Source: Chryseobacterium sp. ERMR1:04
GTDB taxonomy: Bacteria; Bacteroidota; Bacteroidia; Flavobacteriales; Weeksellaceae
Direction of reading: 5' to 3'
DNA length: 64,000 nucleotides
Assembly: GCF_001297705.1 (NCBI RefSeq)
Contig: NZ_LIRF01000003.1
Span: 496,001-560,000 of the forward strand
Made by a program: the position numbers and the translations under genes. The notes beneath the pieces were generated by a model. It was given only the letters and a program-made list of their open reading frames with translations. It had not been told where the DNA came from and ran no database searches. Each line of letters begins with the position of its first letter. The first letter of the stretch is position 1. Shown here piece by piece: positions 33,610 through 44,573 of the stretch.

Positions 33610-35946
33610 ATGCAAACATCTTTTTTTAAAATCGCGGCTGCCTCAGCTGCGCTCTGTTTCAGTACTTTAGCTGTGGCGCAGCAAAAATACTCGGTAAGCG
33701 GAACGGTAAAAGACCAAAAAAATGGGGAATTACTGATCGGGGTGACAGTAAAAGTAGCTGAAGATCCTTCGATCAACGTGGTGGCTAATGAATACGGATT
33801 TTATTCTCTATCATTGCCTGAGGGAAATTATAAAATGATTATTTCATATCCCGGCTACAAAGATTTCGAACAAGATATAAAAGTAGATCAAAATATTAAG
33901 CTGGACCTTCCTTTGAATCAGGAAGATAAAAAAGAACGAACAGCGAATATTGATGAAGTGATTATTTCCGGAGTAAAAAAAGATAAAAATCTTTCGACTG
34001 CTCAAATGGGTACGGAAACATTAAGCATCAAAAACATAGAGAAACTTCCTGTTTTATTCGGCGAAAAAGATGTGATGAAAACCATCCAGTTATTACCGGG
34101 GATTAAAAGCAATGGTGAAGGAAGCAGCGGATTCAGTGTAAGAGGAGGCGCAACAGATCAAAACTTGATATTATTAGATGAAGCTCCTGTTTATAACGCT
34201 TCACATTTATTGGGATTCTTCAGTACGTTTAACAGTGATGCTTTAAAAGATGCAAGTATTATCAAAGGAAACAGTCCGGCACAGTACGGAGGACGACTTT
34301 CTTCGGTGATGGATGTTAAAATGAAAGACGGAAATAATAAAGATTATAACGTTAATGGAGGAATCGGTTTAATCAGCAGCAGGCTGAGTGTGGAAGGGCC
34401 TATTCAAAAGGAAAAATCGTCATTCATAGTTTCAGGAAGAAGAACGTATGCCGATCTATTTCTGAGAGGAACAGATGATTTCAAAGACAGCAAGTTATAC
34501 TTTTATGATCTTAATTTAAAAGCCAATTATCAGATCAACGAAAACAACCGTCTTTACCTATCCGGATATTTTGGAAGAGATGTGTTGGGAATAGGAAAGA
34601 CCTTTGCAACAGATTGGGGAAATACCACAGGAACGTTACGATGGAACAGCATTATCAACAGCAAATTATTCTCTAATACGTCATTGATTTACAGTGATTA
34701 TGATTATAAAATCAGTCTGGAAAGCAATGACAATACATTTGGTTTAAATTCAAAAATTCAAGACTGGAACCTGAAACAGGATTTCACTTGGTTTGCAGGA
34801 AATAAACATTCGGTTCGTTTTGGTCTGCAGTCTATTTATCATACCATTACGCCAAGCAGCGCTTCGGGAACAAGCGTGAGCAGTTTTCCAAGAAATCCGA
34901 GAAAATCATGGGAAAATGCCGTGTACATCAATGATGATTTTAAAGCCACTGAAAAGCTAACCGTTAATTATGGGTTAAGACTTTCCGGTTTCAGTGTTTT
35001 AGGAGGCGATACATTTAATACCTACGAAAACGGAAATCTTACCGACAGTAGATTTTTAGAAAAAGGGAAATTTGGAAAAACGTATGTAAATCTTGAACCA
35101 AGAATTACGGCGAATTACAGAATCAACGAGGTCAGTAGTATTAAAGGAGGATATTCTAGAAATACCCAAAACTTACACCTTTTAAGCAACAGCAGCAGCG
35201 GAAACCCTACCGATCAGTGGATTGGAAGCAGCTATACCGTGAAGCCTGAAATTGCAGATCAGATCAGTGCAGGATACAGCAGAAACTTTAAGAATAACAA
35301 TTACGAAGTGAATGCAGAGATTTATTATAAATCAATGCAAAATCAAATCGACTTTAAAAATGGGGCTCAGATCTCATTTGATACCGCTGCCGATGTAGAA
35401 AGTGAACTGCTTTTCGGTAAAGGAAGAGCGTATGGTTTAGAATTAATAGCGAAAAAGAAAAGCGGAAGATTAACAGGTTGGATTTCTTACACGTTATCTA
35501 AAACAGAAAGAAAAATTGATGGCATTAACGATAACGAATGGTACAATGCAAGAATGGATAAAACCCATGACCTTTCTATCGTTGCAACGTATGAACTGAA
35601 TAAAAAGTGGTCGGTTTCAGGATTATTCCTTTACAGCACAGGAAATGCCGTTACTTTCCCTACCGGAAAATATGAGTTGAACGGACAAACGATATTCCAG
35701 TACAGCAACAGAAATGCAGACAGAATGCCGGCGTATCACAGAATGGATCTAAGTGCTACGTATGAACCGGACTCTAACAAACGTTTCAAAGGTTCGTGGT
35801 CATTCGGAATTTATAATGTGTATGGTCGTGAAAATGCTTACACCATTACGTTTAAAGATAATCCTGACAATCCTGGAACAACCCAAGCTATGCAGACCTC
35901 ATTATTCCGTTGGGTACCAAACATCACTTACAATTTCAAATTTTAA
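33610..35946 (+). CDS. TonB-dependent receptor with CarboxypepD-reg-like domain
   Basis: A signal peptide is followed by a carboxypeptidase-regulatory-like domain (YSVSGTVKDQKNGELLIGVT, EGNYKMIISYPGYKDFEQDI; about 25-105), the plug (EDVMKTIQLLPGI-like KDVMKTIQLLPGIKSNGEGS, FSVRGGATDQNLILLDEAPV, GNSPAQYGGRLSSVMDVKMK) and a beta barrel ending WVPNITYNFKF with terminal Phe. At 778 aa it is of normal size for Bacteroidota receptors of this type. It is followed after 3 bases by a DUF4249 lipoprotein, a pairing seen repeatedly in this phylum. The ligand is unknown; SusC/D glycan uptake is less likely since no SusD is present. Confidence 0.93.
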   Translation: MQTSFFKIAAASAALCFSTLAVAQQKYSVSGTVKDQKNGELLIGVTVKVAEDPSINVVANEYGFYSLSLPEGNYKMIISYPGYKDFEQDIKVDQNIKLDLPLNQEDKKERTANIDEVIISGVKKDKNLSTAQMGTETLSIKNIEKLPVLFGEKDVMKTIQLLPGIKSNGEGSSGFSVRGGATDQNLILLDEAPVYNASHLLGFFSTFNSDALKDASIIKGNSPAQYGGRLSSVMDVKMKDGNNKDYNVNGGIGLISSRLSVEGPIQKEKSSFIVSGRRTYADLFLRGTDDFKDSKLYFYDLNLKANYQINENNRLYLSGYFGRDVLGIGKTFATDWGNTTGTLRWNSIINSKLFSNTSLIYSDYDYKISLESNDNTFGLNSKIQDWNLKQDFTWFAGNKHSVRFGLQSIYHTITPSSASGTSVSSFPRNPRKSWENAVYINDDFKATEKLTVNYGLRLSGFSVLGGDTFNTYENGNLTDSRFLEKGKFGKTYVNLEPRITANYRINEVSSIKGGYSRNTQNLHLLSNSSSGNPTDQWIGSSYTVKPEIADQISAGYSRNFKNNNYEVNAEIYYKSMQNQIDFKNGAQISFDTAADVESELLFGKGRAYGLELIAKKKSGRLTGWISYTLSKTERKIDGINDNEWYNARMDKTHDLSIVATYELNKKWSVSGLFLYSTGNAVTFPTGKYELNGQTIFQYSNRNADRMPAYHRMDLSATYEPDSNKRFKGSWSFGIYNVYGRENAYTITFKDNPDNPGTTQAMQTSLFRWVPNITYNFKF

Positions 35947-35949
35947 ATC

Positions 35950-36756
35950 ATGAAGAATACATTTTTTATTATATTATCCCTGTTGGCATTAACGTCTTGT
36001 GAAAAAGAGATCGACCTCGATCTTGACGATAAAAGCGGAACCATTGTTATTGAAGGAAATATCACCGATCAGGCTGGACCTTATACCGTGAGAATCACAA
36101 AATCGGTGGCTTTTACACAAAATAATCAATATCCTGCGATTGCAGATGCTCAGGTTGTTTTAAGTGATAACACAGGACAAACCGAGGCCTTACATTATGT
36201 AGGTGACGGAAAATACCAGACGACTGCTTTTACGGCGGTAACAGGAAGAACTTACACGATGAAAGTACAGGCTGAAGGAAAGCAGTATACGGCGCAAAGC
36301 ACGATGCCTGCGGTGGTAGCTTTTGAAGGACTTACGCAGGATTCTTTTGTTTTTGGAGGTGTAACAACATATACCCTTTTACCTGTTTTTACAGATCCTG
36401 TGGCATTGGGAAACCGTTATCTTTTTAATTTTACGGTTAATAATAAACCTAAAAAGACATTCAATGTATTTTCAGATAATGTAAATAACGGATTACCTAA
36501 TCAGCGACCTTTATTCCTTCCTAATGATGACAGCGATAAGGCGGATGCCGTTAAAGTAGTGGTAGGAGATACCATTCATGTTGAAATGCAGAGTATTGAC
36601 AACAATATCTTTACGTTCTACAGTGCGCTTCTTCAAATTACGGGAGACAATGGAGGTGGAGTTACGCCTTCCAATCCGCCAAGTAATATTAGCAATGGCG
36701 CTTTAGGATATTTCTCGGCACACACCTCAAGCACAAAAGATTTTGTGATTCAGTAG
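35950..36756 (+). CDS. DUF4249 lipoprotein, partner of the TonB receptor
   Basis: The signal peptide ends in lipobox LALTSC (Cys17), then EKEIDLDLDDKSGTIVIEGN, the start of DUF4249 proteins, followed by Ig-like beta strands (GPYTVRITKSVAFTQNNQYP, DAQVVLSDNTGQ) and a C-terminal part with GALGYFSAHTSSTKDFVI. It lies 3 bases after the receptor stop and so is cotranscribed. By analogy with SusD-like partners it may form the extracellular lid of the receptor. A terminator follows. Confidence 0.9.
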   Translation: MKNTFFIILSLLALTSCEKEIDLDLDDKSGTIVIEGNITDQAGPYTVRITKSVAFTQNNQYPAIADAQVVLSDNTGQTEALHYVGDGKYQTTAFTAVTGRTYTMKVQAEGKQYTAQSTMPAVVAFEGLTQDSFVFGGVTTYTLLPVFTDPVALGNRYLFNFTVNNKPKKTFNVFSDNVNNGLPNQRPLFLPNDDSDKADAVKVVVGDTIHVEMQSIDNNIFTFYSALLQITGDNGGGVTPSNPPSNISNGALGYFSAHTSSTKDFVIQ

Positions 36757-36802
36757 AAAATATTTCTCTTCAATTTTTCTGAATTGAAAAGCACACAATA
36801 AT

Positions 36803-36832
36803 AAAATCCCGACGAAAGTTGGGATTTTTTGG
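36803..36832 (+). terminator. Terminator after the DUF4249 gene
   Basis: AAAATCCCGAC, GAAA loop, GTTGGGATTTT (with one G-T pair), then TTGGTTTT. Confidence 0.75.
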
Positions 36833-36901
36833 TTTTAAATAGGAGAGGAATTGCTATGGTAGTCTTAAACTAAATGAAGAATAAAGCGTTGAGATCAGCA
36901 A

Positions 36902-36936
36902 CAAAAAACATCCTTCGATTTGAAAGATGTTTTTGT
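36902..36936 (-). terminator. Terminator after the SDR gene
   Basis: AAAAACATC and GATGTTTTT arms with A- and T-tracts on either side, 20-odd bases downstream of the minus-strand SDR stop. Confidence 0.6.
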
Positions 36937-36954
36937 GACTGAGTTTTTCTATAC

Positions 36955-37950
36955 TTAATCTTTATTTGAAGATTTGTTGGTGAATAGCATATACGCTAAT
37001 CCTAAACCAACACCTGCCAACACTGCCATTTTAGTTTTCTTTGATGGCACCGGAAACATCGTTTCACCATAAATTCTGTGAGGTTCTGATGATTGGTACA
37101 AGACATTTCCGTCATCAGAAGGCGCTTTTTTAATCTTCATCATCAATCGCATTCCTGCGGAGGCTATATTCATGATTGGTTTTGGAAATAGCCCATAAAC
37201 GTTCTTTAAGATCATAGAAACAGCATCTGGAAATAGATCTTTTCGTGGATTTTTTGCCAATTCAACTATTTTGGTTGCGGTATCTCTGGGATCTGCTGCA
37301 AAGGGAGGAATTTTAAAATCTAAACCTGAATATTTAGCAGAATGCATATTTCCTGTAGATCGTTGAATCTGTGGATAGAGATTGCAAATATGCACATTAG
37401 GGAAATCTGAAATTTCTCCATGAAGACATTCCATCATCCCTCGAATTCCAAATTTTGTAGCGGAATATACCGCACTGTAGGGCGCAGGCATAAATCCGCC
37501 AATCGAAACGTTATTGATAAGGATTCCTTCATTTTGTTTTTTGAAAATAGGCAATGAAGAATAGGCGCCATGCATATAGCCAAACAAATTTGTTTTAATT
37601 ACCTGCTCATTGAGCTTCATCGGAATATCTTCAAATTTTCCACTAGCCATTACTCCGGCATTATTCACCCAAATATCAATTCTTCCGTTGAATTGTAAAG
37701 CAGTCTGTGCCAAATTCTCAACCTGTTCTGCAATCGAAACATCTGTAGGAACAGCAAGCGCCGCAACATCCAGGTCTCTGCATAAACTTACGGTTTCATC
37801 TAATGCCTCTTTACCTCTCGCTGCAACAACAATATTACATCCTTCAAGCGCAAAAGCTTCAGCAACTGCTCTTCCAACGCCACTGCTTCCTCCTGTAATA
37901 ACAACTGTTTTTCCCCTAAGGCTTTTCTGTATGATATGGTCTGATTTCAT
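36955..37950 (-). CDS. Short-chain dehydrogenase with C-terminal membrane anchor
   Basis: Classical SDR signatures are present: VVITGGSSGVGRAVAEAFAL (16-35, NAD(P) binding), WVNNAGVMASG, and the catalytic YSAVYSATKFG (YxxxK). The last about 70 residues are unusual for an SDR and end in a hydrophobic helix (MAVLAGVGLGLAYMLF) that would tether it to the membrane. Such long SDRs occur in Bacteroidota and Proteobacteria with unknown substrates. It is divergent from an AraC regulator across 246 bases. Confidence 0.9.
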   Translation of the reverse strand: MKSDHIIQKSLRGKTVVITGGSSGVGRAVAEAFALEGCNIVVAARGKEALDETVSLCRDLDVAALAVPTDVSIAEQVENLAQTALQFNGRIDIWVNNAGVMASGKFEDIPMKLNEQVIKTNLFGYMHGAYSSLPIFKKQNEGILINNVSIGGFMPAPYSAVYSATKFGIRGMMECLHGEISDFPNVHICNLYPQIQRSTGNMHSAKYSGLDFKIPPFAADPRDTATKIVELAKNPRKDLFPDAVSMILKNVYGLFPKPIMNIASAGMRLMMKIKKAPSDDGNVLYQSSEPHRIYGETMFPVPSKKTKMAVLAGVGLGLAYMLFTNKSSNKD

Positions 37951-38196
37951 TGTGTGAATGGTTTTTAGGATTATACTTCATTAAAAACAACCTATTATTA
38001 TGCCATACACCTATAAATTTTTCATTATAATTGATTAAAATCTAAATAATTAAAACTTAGGCTTTAAAATAAGAAGGTAAAATCTTTCGCTAATAAATAA
38101 ATATTTCTTCTTTATCTAATTATTTATTAATTTTGATTCCATCTGCTCAAAAAATATTTTCACCAAAACCGTAGTCAAGAACTCTAATATTTCAAC

Positions 38197-39018
38197 ATGC
38201 AACACCTAGAATTTGAACCTTCTGAAGCGCTACAAAACAGCATCCAATGTTTTTGGTATGACAGAAGAGAATTCGGAGAAGTAGAATCAAGTTTTGAAGT
38301 GGTTCCTGATGGTTATGCAGAAATTATTTTTCATTTTGGAAGTGGCTGTAGCATTGCTCACAACGGAAATATAGAGCCTTTACCTTCACCATTTATGATA
38401 GGACTTCTTAATCAACCGGCTCATTTTTATGCAAAAAACAGTTTAGAGATTATAGGAATCAGATGTTATCCGTGGAGTATTTTTGATCTGCTTGAACTTC
38501 CATCCGGTAAAGACGATGTACAGATTTTTGAACACTCTATCGCTCAACTTCAGCCTATTTTGGCTCAATATATTAAGGATGGGAAAATAGAAGAAGCCAT
38601 AACTCATGTACAAAAGGAGTTCTTAAGTATACCACAAATTTTTAACGACAATACACTTTCCAAAGCAGGAAATATCATGAGAGAGACAAAGGGAACCATG
38701 TCTGTAAGTCAAATAGCTACAGAGGCACACTCAACGGTGCGTACCTTGGAAAGAAAGTTTAAACAATCGTCTGGTCATACAGTAAAAGATGTATCCGGTT
38801 TGATTCGGTTTGAGCAGGTAAGAAATCAATTATGGCTAGATCCTGAATCTAATTTAGCTGCTTTAGCCATTGAATTGGGCTATACCGATCAGGCTCATTT
38901 AAGCAGAGAATTCAAGCGCTACAGCGGTACAACACCGGCAGCATTTGCTCGAAAAGCAAAGAAAGGAAAACAAATCATCAGCAGTGATTTTATCACATTC
39001 AAACAAAAGAAAATTTAA
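38197..39018 (+). CDS. AraC-family transcriptional regulator
   Basis: The N-terminal about 150 aa match the DUF6597-type sensor (FWYDRREFGEVESSFEVVPDG, EIIFHFGSG, FAKNSLEIIGIRCYPW-like YAKNSLEIIGIRCYP). The C-terminal domain has MSVSQIATEAHSTVRTLERK and LAALAIELGYTDQAHLSREF, the two AraC helix-turn-helices, ending YSGTTPAAFARK. It sits between the divergent SDR and a VOC-protein gene and could control both. Confidence 0.9.
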   Translation: MQHLEFEPSEALQNSIQCFWYDRREFGEVESSFEVVPDGYAEIIFHFGSGCSIAHNGNIEPLPSPFMIGLLNQPAHFYAKNSLEIIGIRCYPWSIFDLLELPSGKDDVQIFEHSIAQLQPILAQYIKDGKIEEAITHVQKEFLSIPQIFNDNTLSKAGNIMRETKGTMSVSQIATEAHSTVRTLERKFKQSSGHTVKDVSGLIRFEQVRNQLWLDPESNLAALAIELGYTDQAHLSREFKRYSGTTPAAFARKAKKGKQIISSDFITFKQKKI

Positions 39019-39075
39019 TAAAAGCTTTGCTTACGATAGGAGTTGTAAGCTAATATTCAATACTTAAAAAACAAT

Positions 39076-39501
39076 ATGGAAGACCAAAAAAATCAAACTG
39101 AGAACCCAGCTTCACCTGCTGATACCACTCCAAAAGTAACAGGAATTGGTGGGATTTTCTTTTTCACAGACAATCCAAAGGAAACAAGAGAATGGTATGC
39201 GAAAAATTTAGGATTAGATACCAACGACTGGGGTTCAACTTTTAAATCCAGAAACGTGAATAATCCAGAAGAAGTAGATTCTTTGCAATGGAGCCCTTTT
39301 AAAAGTGGAAGCGAGTATTTTGCGCCTTCAAAAAAGGAATTTATGATCAATTACAGAGTTCAGAATATTGAAGGATTGGTAAATAATCTAAAAGAAAACG
39401 GTGTCACAGTGGTGGACGAAATTGTAGCCTACGAATACGGAAAATTTGTACATATTATGGATGCAGATGGCAATAAAATAGAGCTGTGGGAACCTGCATA
39501 A
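39076..39501 (+). CDS. VOC (glyoxalase/bleomycin-resistance fold) family protein
   Basis: After a variable 20-residue head, two beta-alpha-beta-beta units follow: GIGGIFFFTDNPKETREWYA, LGLDTNDWG and FMINYRVQNIEGLVNNLKEN, YEYGKFVHIMDADGNKIELW. The D-x-x-G-N-K-I-E-L-W ending holds the metal-binding Glu. VOC members are lyases, dioxygenases or drug-binding proteins; this one cannot be assigned. It lies 57 bases after the AraC gene. Confidence 0.85.
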   Translation: MEDQKNQTENPASPADTTPKVTGIGGIFFFTDNPKETREWYAKNLGLDTNDWGSTFKSRNVNNPEEVDSLQWSPFKSGSEYFAPSKKEFMINYRVQNIEGLVNNLKENGVTVVDEIVAYEYGKFVHIMDADGNKIELWEPA

Positions 39502-39512
39502 ATTTGCTTTAA

Positions 39513-39576
39513 AAAATCAAACCACAAAAGGTTCTAAAGTATGTAACAAAAACTTTTGCATCTTTTGTGGTTAAAA
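39513..39576. repeat. Inverted-repeat element, AACCACAAAAG type
   Basis: AACCACAAAAG (39520-39530) and CTTTTGTGGTT (39562-39572) are 11-bp perfect inverted arms. The family recurs in longer form at 41674-41847 and its left end at 29671. Confidence 0.6.
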
Positions 39577-39583
39577 TCATATA

Positions 39584-40441
39584 ATGAACAAAAACAGAAC
39601 ATCAATTCCTGTTAATTCCATGGCTGACGAACGCAGCCCGGGCATTGTTATGGAAAGAATATCTTTTGATTATCCAATGATTGAGGAAGAGGAGAAAGAA
39701 TCTCATCGGCATGATCTTCATTCATTTTTCTTGCTTGAAAAAGGCACTGTTTCCATTGAAATTGATTTTCAAAAATATGATATTAAAGAATCATCTGTCA
39801 TTTACATCCATCCCGATCAGGTGCATTATACCACAGCCGTTGAGAATATAACCGTCAGTACTTTTGCACTCAACAGTGAATATCTGAATCCTGAATATCT
39901 AAAATTATTGGATGAAATCAGACCTGTAAAACCTTTACTATTAGATAAAGAAACATACTCTCTTATTTCAGAGGCTCTATCACTTTCTCTAAAATTTTAT
40001 GACCGGAAAAATGAAAAACTTTATCATTCTTTATTAAAAGATAGTTGCAACACCTTGGTATCATTGGTTATTTCTCAATATTTAGAACATACTCAATCTC
40101 CGGAAAAACTATCCCGATTTGAAATTATCACCAAGGCTTTTAAACAAATTTTAGAACAGAAATATATAACTGTCAAACGTCCGGCAGATTATGCCCAGGC
40201 ACTTAATATTTCGACCCCATACTTGAACGAGTGTATCAAAAATACCACGGGTTATTCTGTTTCTTATCATATTCAACAGCGTATTGTTTTAGAAGCCAAG
40301 CGCTTATTTTATCATTCAGATCAATCGGTAAAAGAAATCGCTACAGCATTAGGATATGATGATTATCCTTACTTTTCACGCCTTTTTACCAAAGTTGCAG
40401 GAATCACTCCTTTGACTTTTCGAAACAAAAACCGCGATTAG
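39584..40441 (+). CDS. AraC-family transcriptional regulator with cupin sensor
   Basis: The N-terminal cupin (HRHDLHSFFLLEKGTVSIEI, SSVIYIHPDQVHYTT) is followed by an AraC DNA-binding domain (PADYAQALNISTPYLNECIK, VKEIATALGYDDYPYFSRLF, ending ITPLTFRNKNRD). It directly precedes an FAD monooxygenase on the same strand and is the likely regulator of that gene. Confidence 0.9.
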   Translation: MNKNRTSIPVNSMADERSPGIVMERISFDYPMIEEEEKESHRHDLHSFFLLEKGTVSIEIDFQKYDIKESSVIYIHPDQVHYTTAVENITVSTFALNSEYLNPEYLKLLDEIRPVKPLLLDKETYSLISEALSLSLKFYDRKNEKLYHSLLKDSCNTLVSLVISQYLEHTQSPEKLSRFEIITKAFKQILEQKYITVKRPADYAQALNISTPYLNECIKNTTGYSVSYHIQQRIVLEAKRLFYHSDQSVKEIATALGYDDYPYFSRLFTKVAGITPLTFRNKNRD

Positions 40442-40518
40442 TCCAATACTTACTTTGTTCTGATATTGCAGTCCCTATTTTTACGATGTTCCTTTGTATC
40501 AACAAAAAAATAAATACA

Positions 40519-41640
40519 ATGGAATCATTAAAAGAAAAATCAGTCCTCATTTCCGGTGCGAGTATAGCCGGACTTTCAACCGCTTATTGGATGAATAGAT
40601 TAGGCTATAAAGTAACCGTAGTTGAACTCGCCAGCAAACCTCGAACTGCAGGAGCAGCGATTGATATAAAAGGTTTGGCTTCAGATATTTCTAAACGCAT
40701 GGGAATTTTTGAGCAATTAAAAGCAAACAGGCTGAATGTCGAAAAGATAGAATTTAAAAATGCTGATGATATTTCAGAAGGTTCAATAGTCTTGAATGAA
40801 GATCCCGAATCTACTGATGATGAGATTGAAATTGAACGTGATCAGTTTACGCATATTTTATTTGATGAACTGAAAAAAGATGTCGAATTTATTTTCAACA
40901 ATAGCATCACAGCTTTAAATGAAACACAAGACAATATACAAGCGAGTTTTAAAGAAGGTTCGCAGCGCACATTTGATTTGGTATTAGGCTGCGATGGCAT
41001 TCATTCGGGAGTGAGAAAAATTTGGTTTGGTGACGAAACAGAATATTCTCATTTTATGGGAGCGTATTTTTCTATCACGATTGCCGATAAACTTTTGATT
41101 AAACAAAAAACAATGCAAATGTACAATGTGCCGGACAAGGCTATTACATTGAATGCATATAACCATAAAACCGATATTATTTTTTGCTTCTTCTCAGAAA
41201 AAGAGATTAATTATGATTACCGAAATGAAGATGAACAAAGAAAAATTATTCTGGAACAATTTGAAGGACAAAGCTGGCGAACTGCAGAATTATTAGAAGA
41301 AATTAAAAACTCCGAATTTTTTTATTTCGATAAATTCTGTCAGATCAAAATGCCATCATGGACAAAAGGCAGAGTAGCGCTGATAGGCGATGCCGGATAT
41401 TGTGCTTCTCCTGCTGCAGGAATGGGCGGTTCTTTATCCATGATTGGAGCTGCAACATTAGCGGATGCATTGGAAAAATATGAAGATAATTTCACACTCG
41501 CATTTCAAGAATACAACCAAAATTTGAAACCATTTATTGAAGAAGTACAAACTACCGCAGCAATAAACATTACAGATAATTTCATCCCAAGAACGGAAGA
41601 AGCCATTCGTCAAAGAAATACGCAAATACTTAGCTTTTAA
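40519..41640 (+). CDS. FAD-dependent aromatic-ring-type monooxygenase
   Basis: A group-A flavin monooxygenase of about 373 aa: KSVLISGASIAGLSTAYWMN (FAD GxGxxG-like GASIAG), VVELASKPRTAGAAIDIKGL, VLGCDGIHSGVRK (DG motif) and VALIGDAGYCASPAAGMGGS. The frame opens at 40486, but a TATTTTTA promoter-like box just upstream argues for the ATG at 40519 (MESLKEK). Relatives oxidise phenols, antibiotics and rifamycin-type drugs; no substrate can be given. The AraC gene upstream is the probable regulator. Confidence 0.87.
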   Translation: MESLKEKSVLISGASIAGLSTAYWMNRLGYKVTVVELASKPRTAGAAIDIKGLASDISKRMGIFEQLKANRLNVEKIEFKNADDISEGSIVLNEDPESTDDEIEIERDQFTHILFDELKKDVEFIFNNSITALNETQDNIQASFKEGSQRTFDLVLGCDGIHSGVRKIWFGDETEYSHFMGAYFSITIADKLLIKQKTMQMYNVPDKAITLNAYNHKTDIIFCFFSEKEINYDYRNEDEQRKIILEQFEGQSWRTAELLEEIKNSEFFYFDKFCQIKMPSWTKGRVALIGDAGYCASPAAGMGGSLSMIGAATLADALEKYEDNFTLAFQEYNQNLKPFIEEVQTTAAINITDNFIPRTEEAIRQRNTQILSF

Positions 41641-42414
41641 GTGTTTTATCTTGAACTTGTAAACTTTCAATTTAACCGCAAAAGAGGCAAAAGATTAAAA
41701 CATGAGTATTTTAAGTTGATCATTAAACTGGAAATAAGGACACATTAGTTTTTAAAAATCTTTGATTTTTAATCTTTTAAGAACTCTTGTTCTCTAAGAA
41801 TTACATAATGCTTAGCTATCCATGTACCTTTTGTTGCTTTTGCGGTTAATTTTTAAATAAACAGAAAGTCTTTATCAATAGGAACGGGTTTTAACCCGTT
41901 CAAATAAAATAGAAAACCAATCGGCTTCAGCCAAAACTTAAAAAATACTGAAAAGTCTATGGTTTTTTACTGAATGAAATGCCATTACGAACTCTAAAAC
42001 GATAAGTAAGAAAAGATATTTACAGATTTTGCGGTAAAATTAATTTCAGGCGATTTGCGGACAATCATAAAAATAATTAATAAACTTATAAAATTTCAAA
42101 TTGACCACAAAAGAAGCAAAAGATTAATACATTAATATTTTAAGTTGATCATTAAACTGGAAATAAGGACACATTAGTTTTTAATCTTTTTGTTTTAAAA
42201 CCTTGACATGGTTCTATAGAGGCTTTATCAATAGGAACGGGGTTTTAGCCTGTTCAAAATAAAAAACATTTTTTAATCACAGGAAAATTGATTCAAAAAA
42301 GGCTATAAAAGAATTATTTTTAAGAGATTTGCATTTTAATTGGGTAATGCCATCCAATCAATAAAAAAATACTAAGCCTTCTTGATTAGTGTTTTATAAT
42401 CAATTGTTTTATAA
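41641..42414. repeat. Non-coding block with two copies of a repeat
   Basis: Copy A begins near 41674 with AACCGCAAAAGAGGCAAAAG and its inverted partner CTTTTGTTGCTTTTGCGGTT ends near 41847. Copy B begins near 42102. Both share an almost 50-base stretch beginning TATTTTAAGTTGATCATTAA and including GGAAATAAGGACACATTAGT, and both are followed by TTTATCAATAGGAACGGG(G) with a GAACGGGTT/AACCCGTTC hairpin (perfect in A at about 41881-41900, decayed in B near 42234). No ORF, no target duplication seen. Confidence 0.7.
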
Positions 42415-43272
42415 ATGAAAAAATCGAATAAAGCCGTTTCCGCAGCATTGTTATCTATGGTTTGTGTCCAAGGTGGGGCTTCTATAGCAAAACAGCTGTT
42501 TCCTACAATTGGAGCAGTAGGAACAAGTGTATTAAGAATTGGCTTGTCAGCATTACTTCTTACCATCATTAATCGTCCAAAATTTTCAACATTCACCAAG
42601 CAACAATGGTTATATTGCGGCCTTTATGGGATAGGAATTGCGGCCATGAATCTGATTTTTTATTTAGCAATACAAAGAATTCCATTAGGATTGGCCGTAA
42701 CAGTAGAGTTTATTGGTCCTTTATTTTTAGCCTTATCTTTATCTCGTAAATGGATAGACATTCTCTGGGGATTACTCGCCTGTGCCGGTATTTTATTGAT
42801 TGTTCCGTGGCAAAGTAATAATGTAGATTTATTAGGACTTTTACTGGCTTTTCTTGCGGGTGTTTTTTGGGCAGTATATATTGTAATGGGTGGCAAAGTA
42901 GCAGGAATAATGCAAGGGAAGGACGCTGTTACCACAGGAATGCTTTTCGCCATCCTGATTATTTTACCATTTGCATTATGGGATGGGGGAGTTTTTAAAC
43001 TTACACCAATACTTTTCTTAAAAGGTTTGGGCGTGGCTATTTTATCAAGCGCATTGCCTTTTTCGTTAGATTTGGTAGCATTAAAAAAACTTCCGGCAAA
43101 AACCTTTAGTATTTTAACGAGTTTACAACCTGCCTTTGCCGCATTTTCTGGATTGCTATTTTTATCAGAAAAGCTTACCCTTTTGCAATGGATCTCTGTG
43201 GCGTGTGTCATCTCTGCAAGTATGGGCGCTACAATTTTTAGTGAAAGTAAAAAAAAGCAAACCGAAATATAA
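42415..43272 (+). CDS. DMT-superfamily (EamA) transporter, RhtA-like
   Basis: Ten membrane segments in two EamA repeats, with MVCVQGGASIAKQLFPTIGA, VGTSVLRIGLSALLL, PLGLAVTVEFIGPLFLAL and SALPFSLDLVALKKLPAKTF, the pattern of RhtA/YddG-type amino-acid and metabolite exporters. Length of 285 aa is normal. It is 114 bases upstream of the Tet(X)-like gene on the same strand. The long antisense frame over it (42660-43346) is a shadow. Confidence 0.9.
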   Translation: MKKSNKAVSAALLSMVCVQGGASIAKQLFPTIGAVGTSVLRIGLSALLLTIINRPKFSTFTKQQWLYCGLYGIGIAAMNLIFYLAIQRIPLGLAVTVEFIGPLFLALSLSRKWIDILWGLLACAGILLIVPWQSNNVDLLGLLLAFLAGVFWAVYIVMGGKVAGIMQGKDAVTTGMLFAILIILPFALWDGGVFKLTPILFLKGLGVAILSSALPFSLDLVALKKLPAKTFSILTSLQPAFAAFSGLLFLSEKLTLLQWISVACVISASMGATIFSESKKKQTEI

Positions 43273-43305
43273 AATAGTCTAACTCGATTCATTTGATTTA
43301 TTTGA

Positions 43306-44520
<1,215 letters not shown>

Positions 44521-44573
44521 AATCACAATAAGTACAAAGAATATGACACGTTCTTTGTACTTACTCCTATTAT

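Noticed and set aside
41674..41847. Possible insertion sequence bounded by inverted repeats
   Set aside because: There is no transposase frame, the interior is AT-rich non-coding, and no target duplication is visible; kept as a non-coding repeat.
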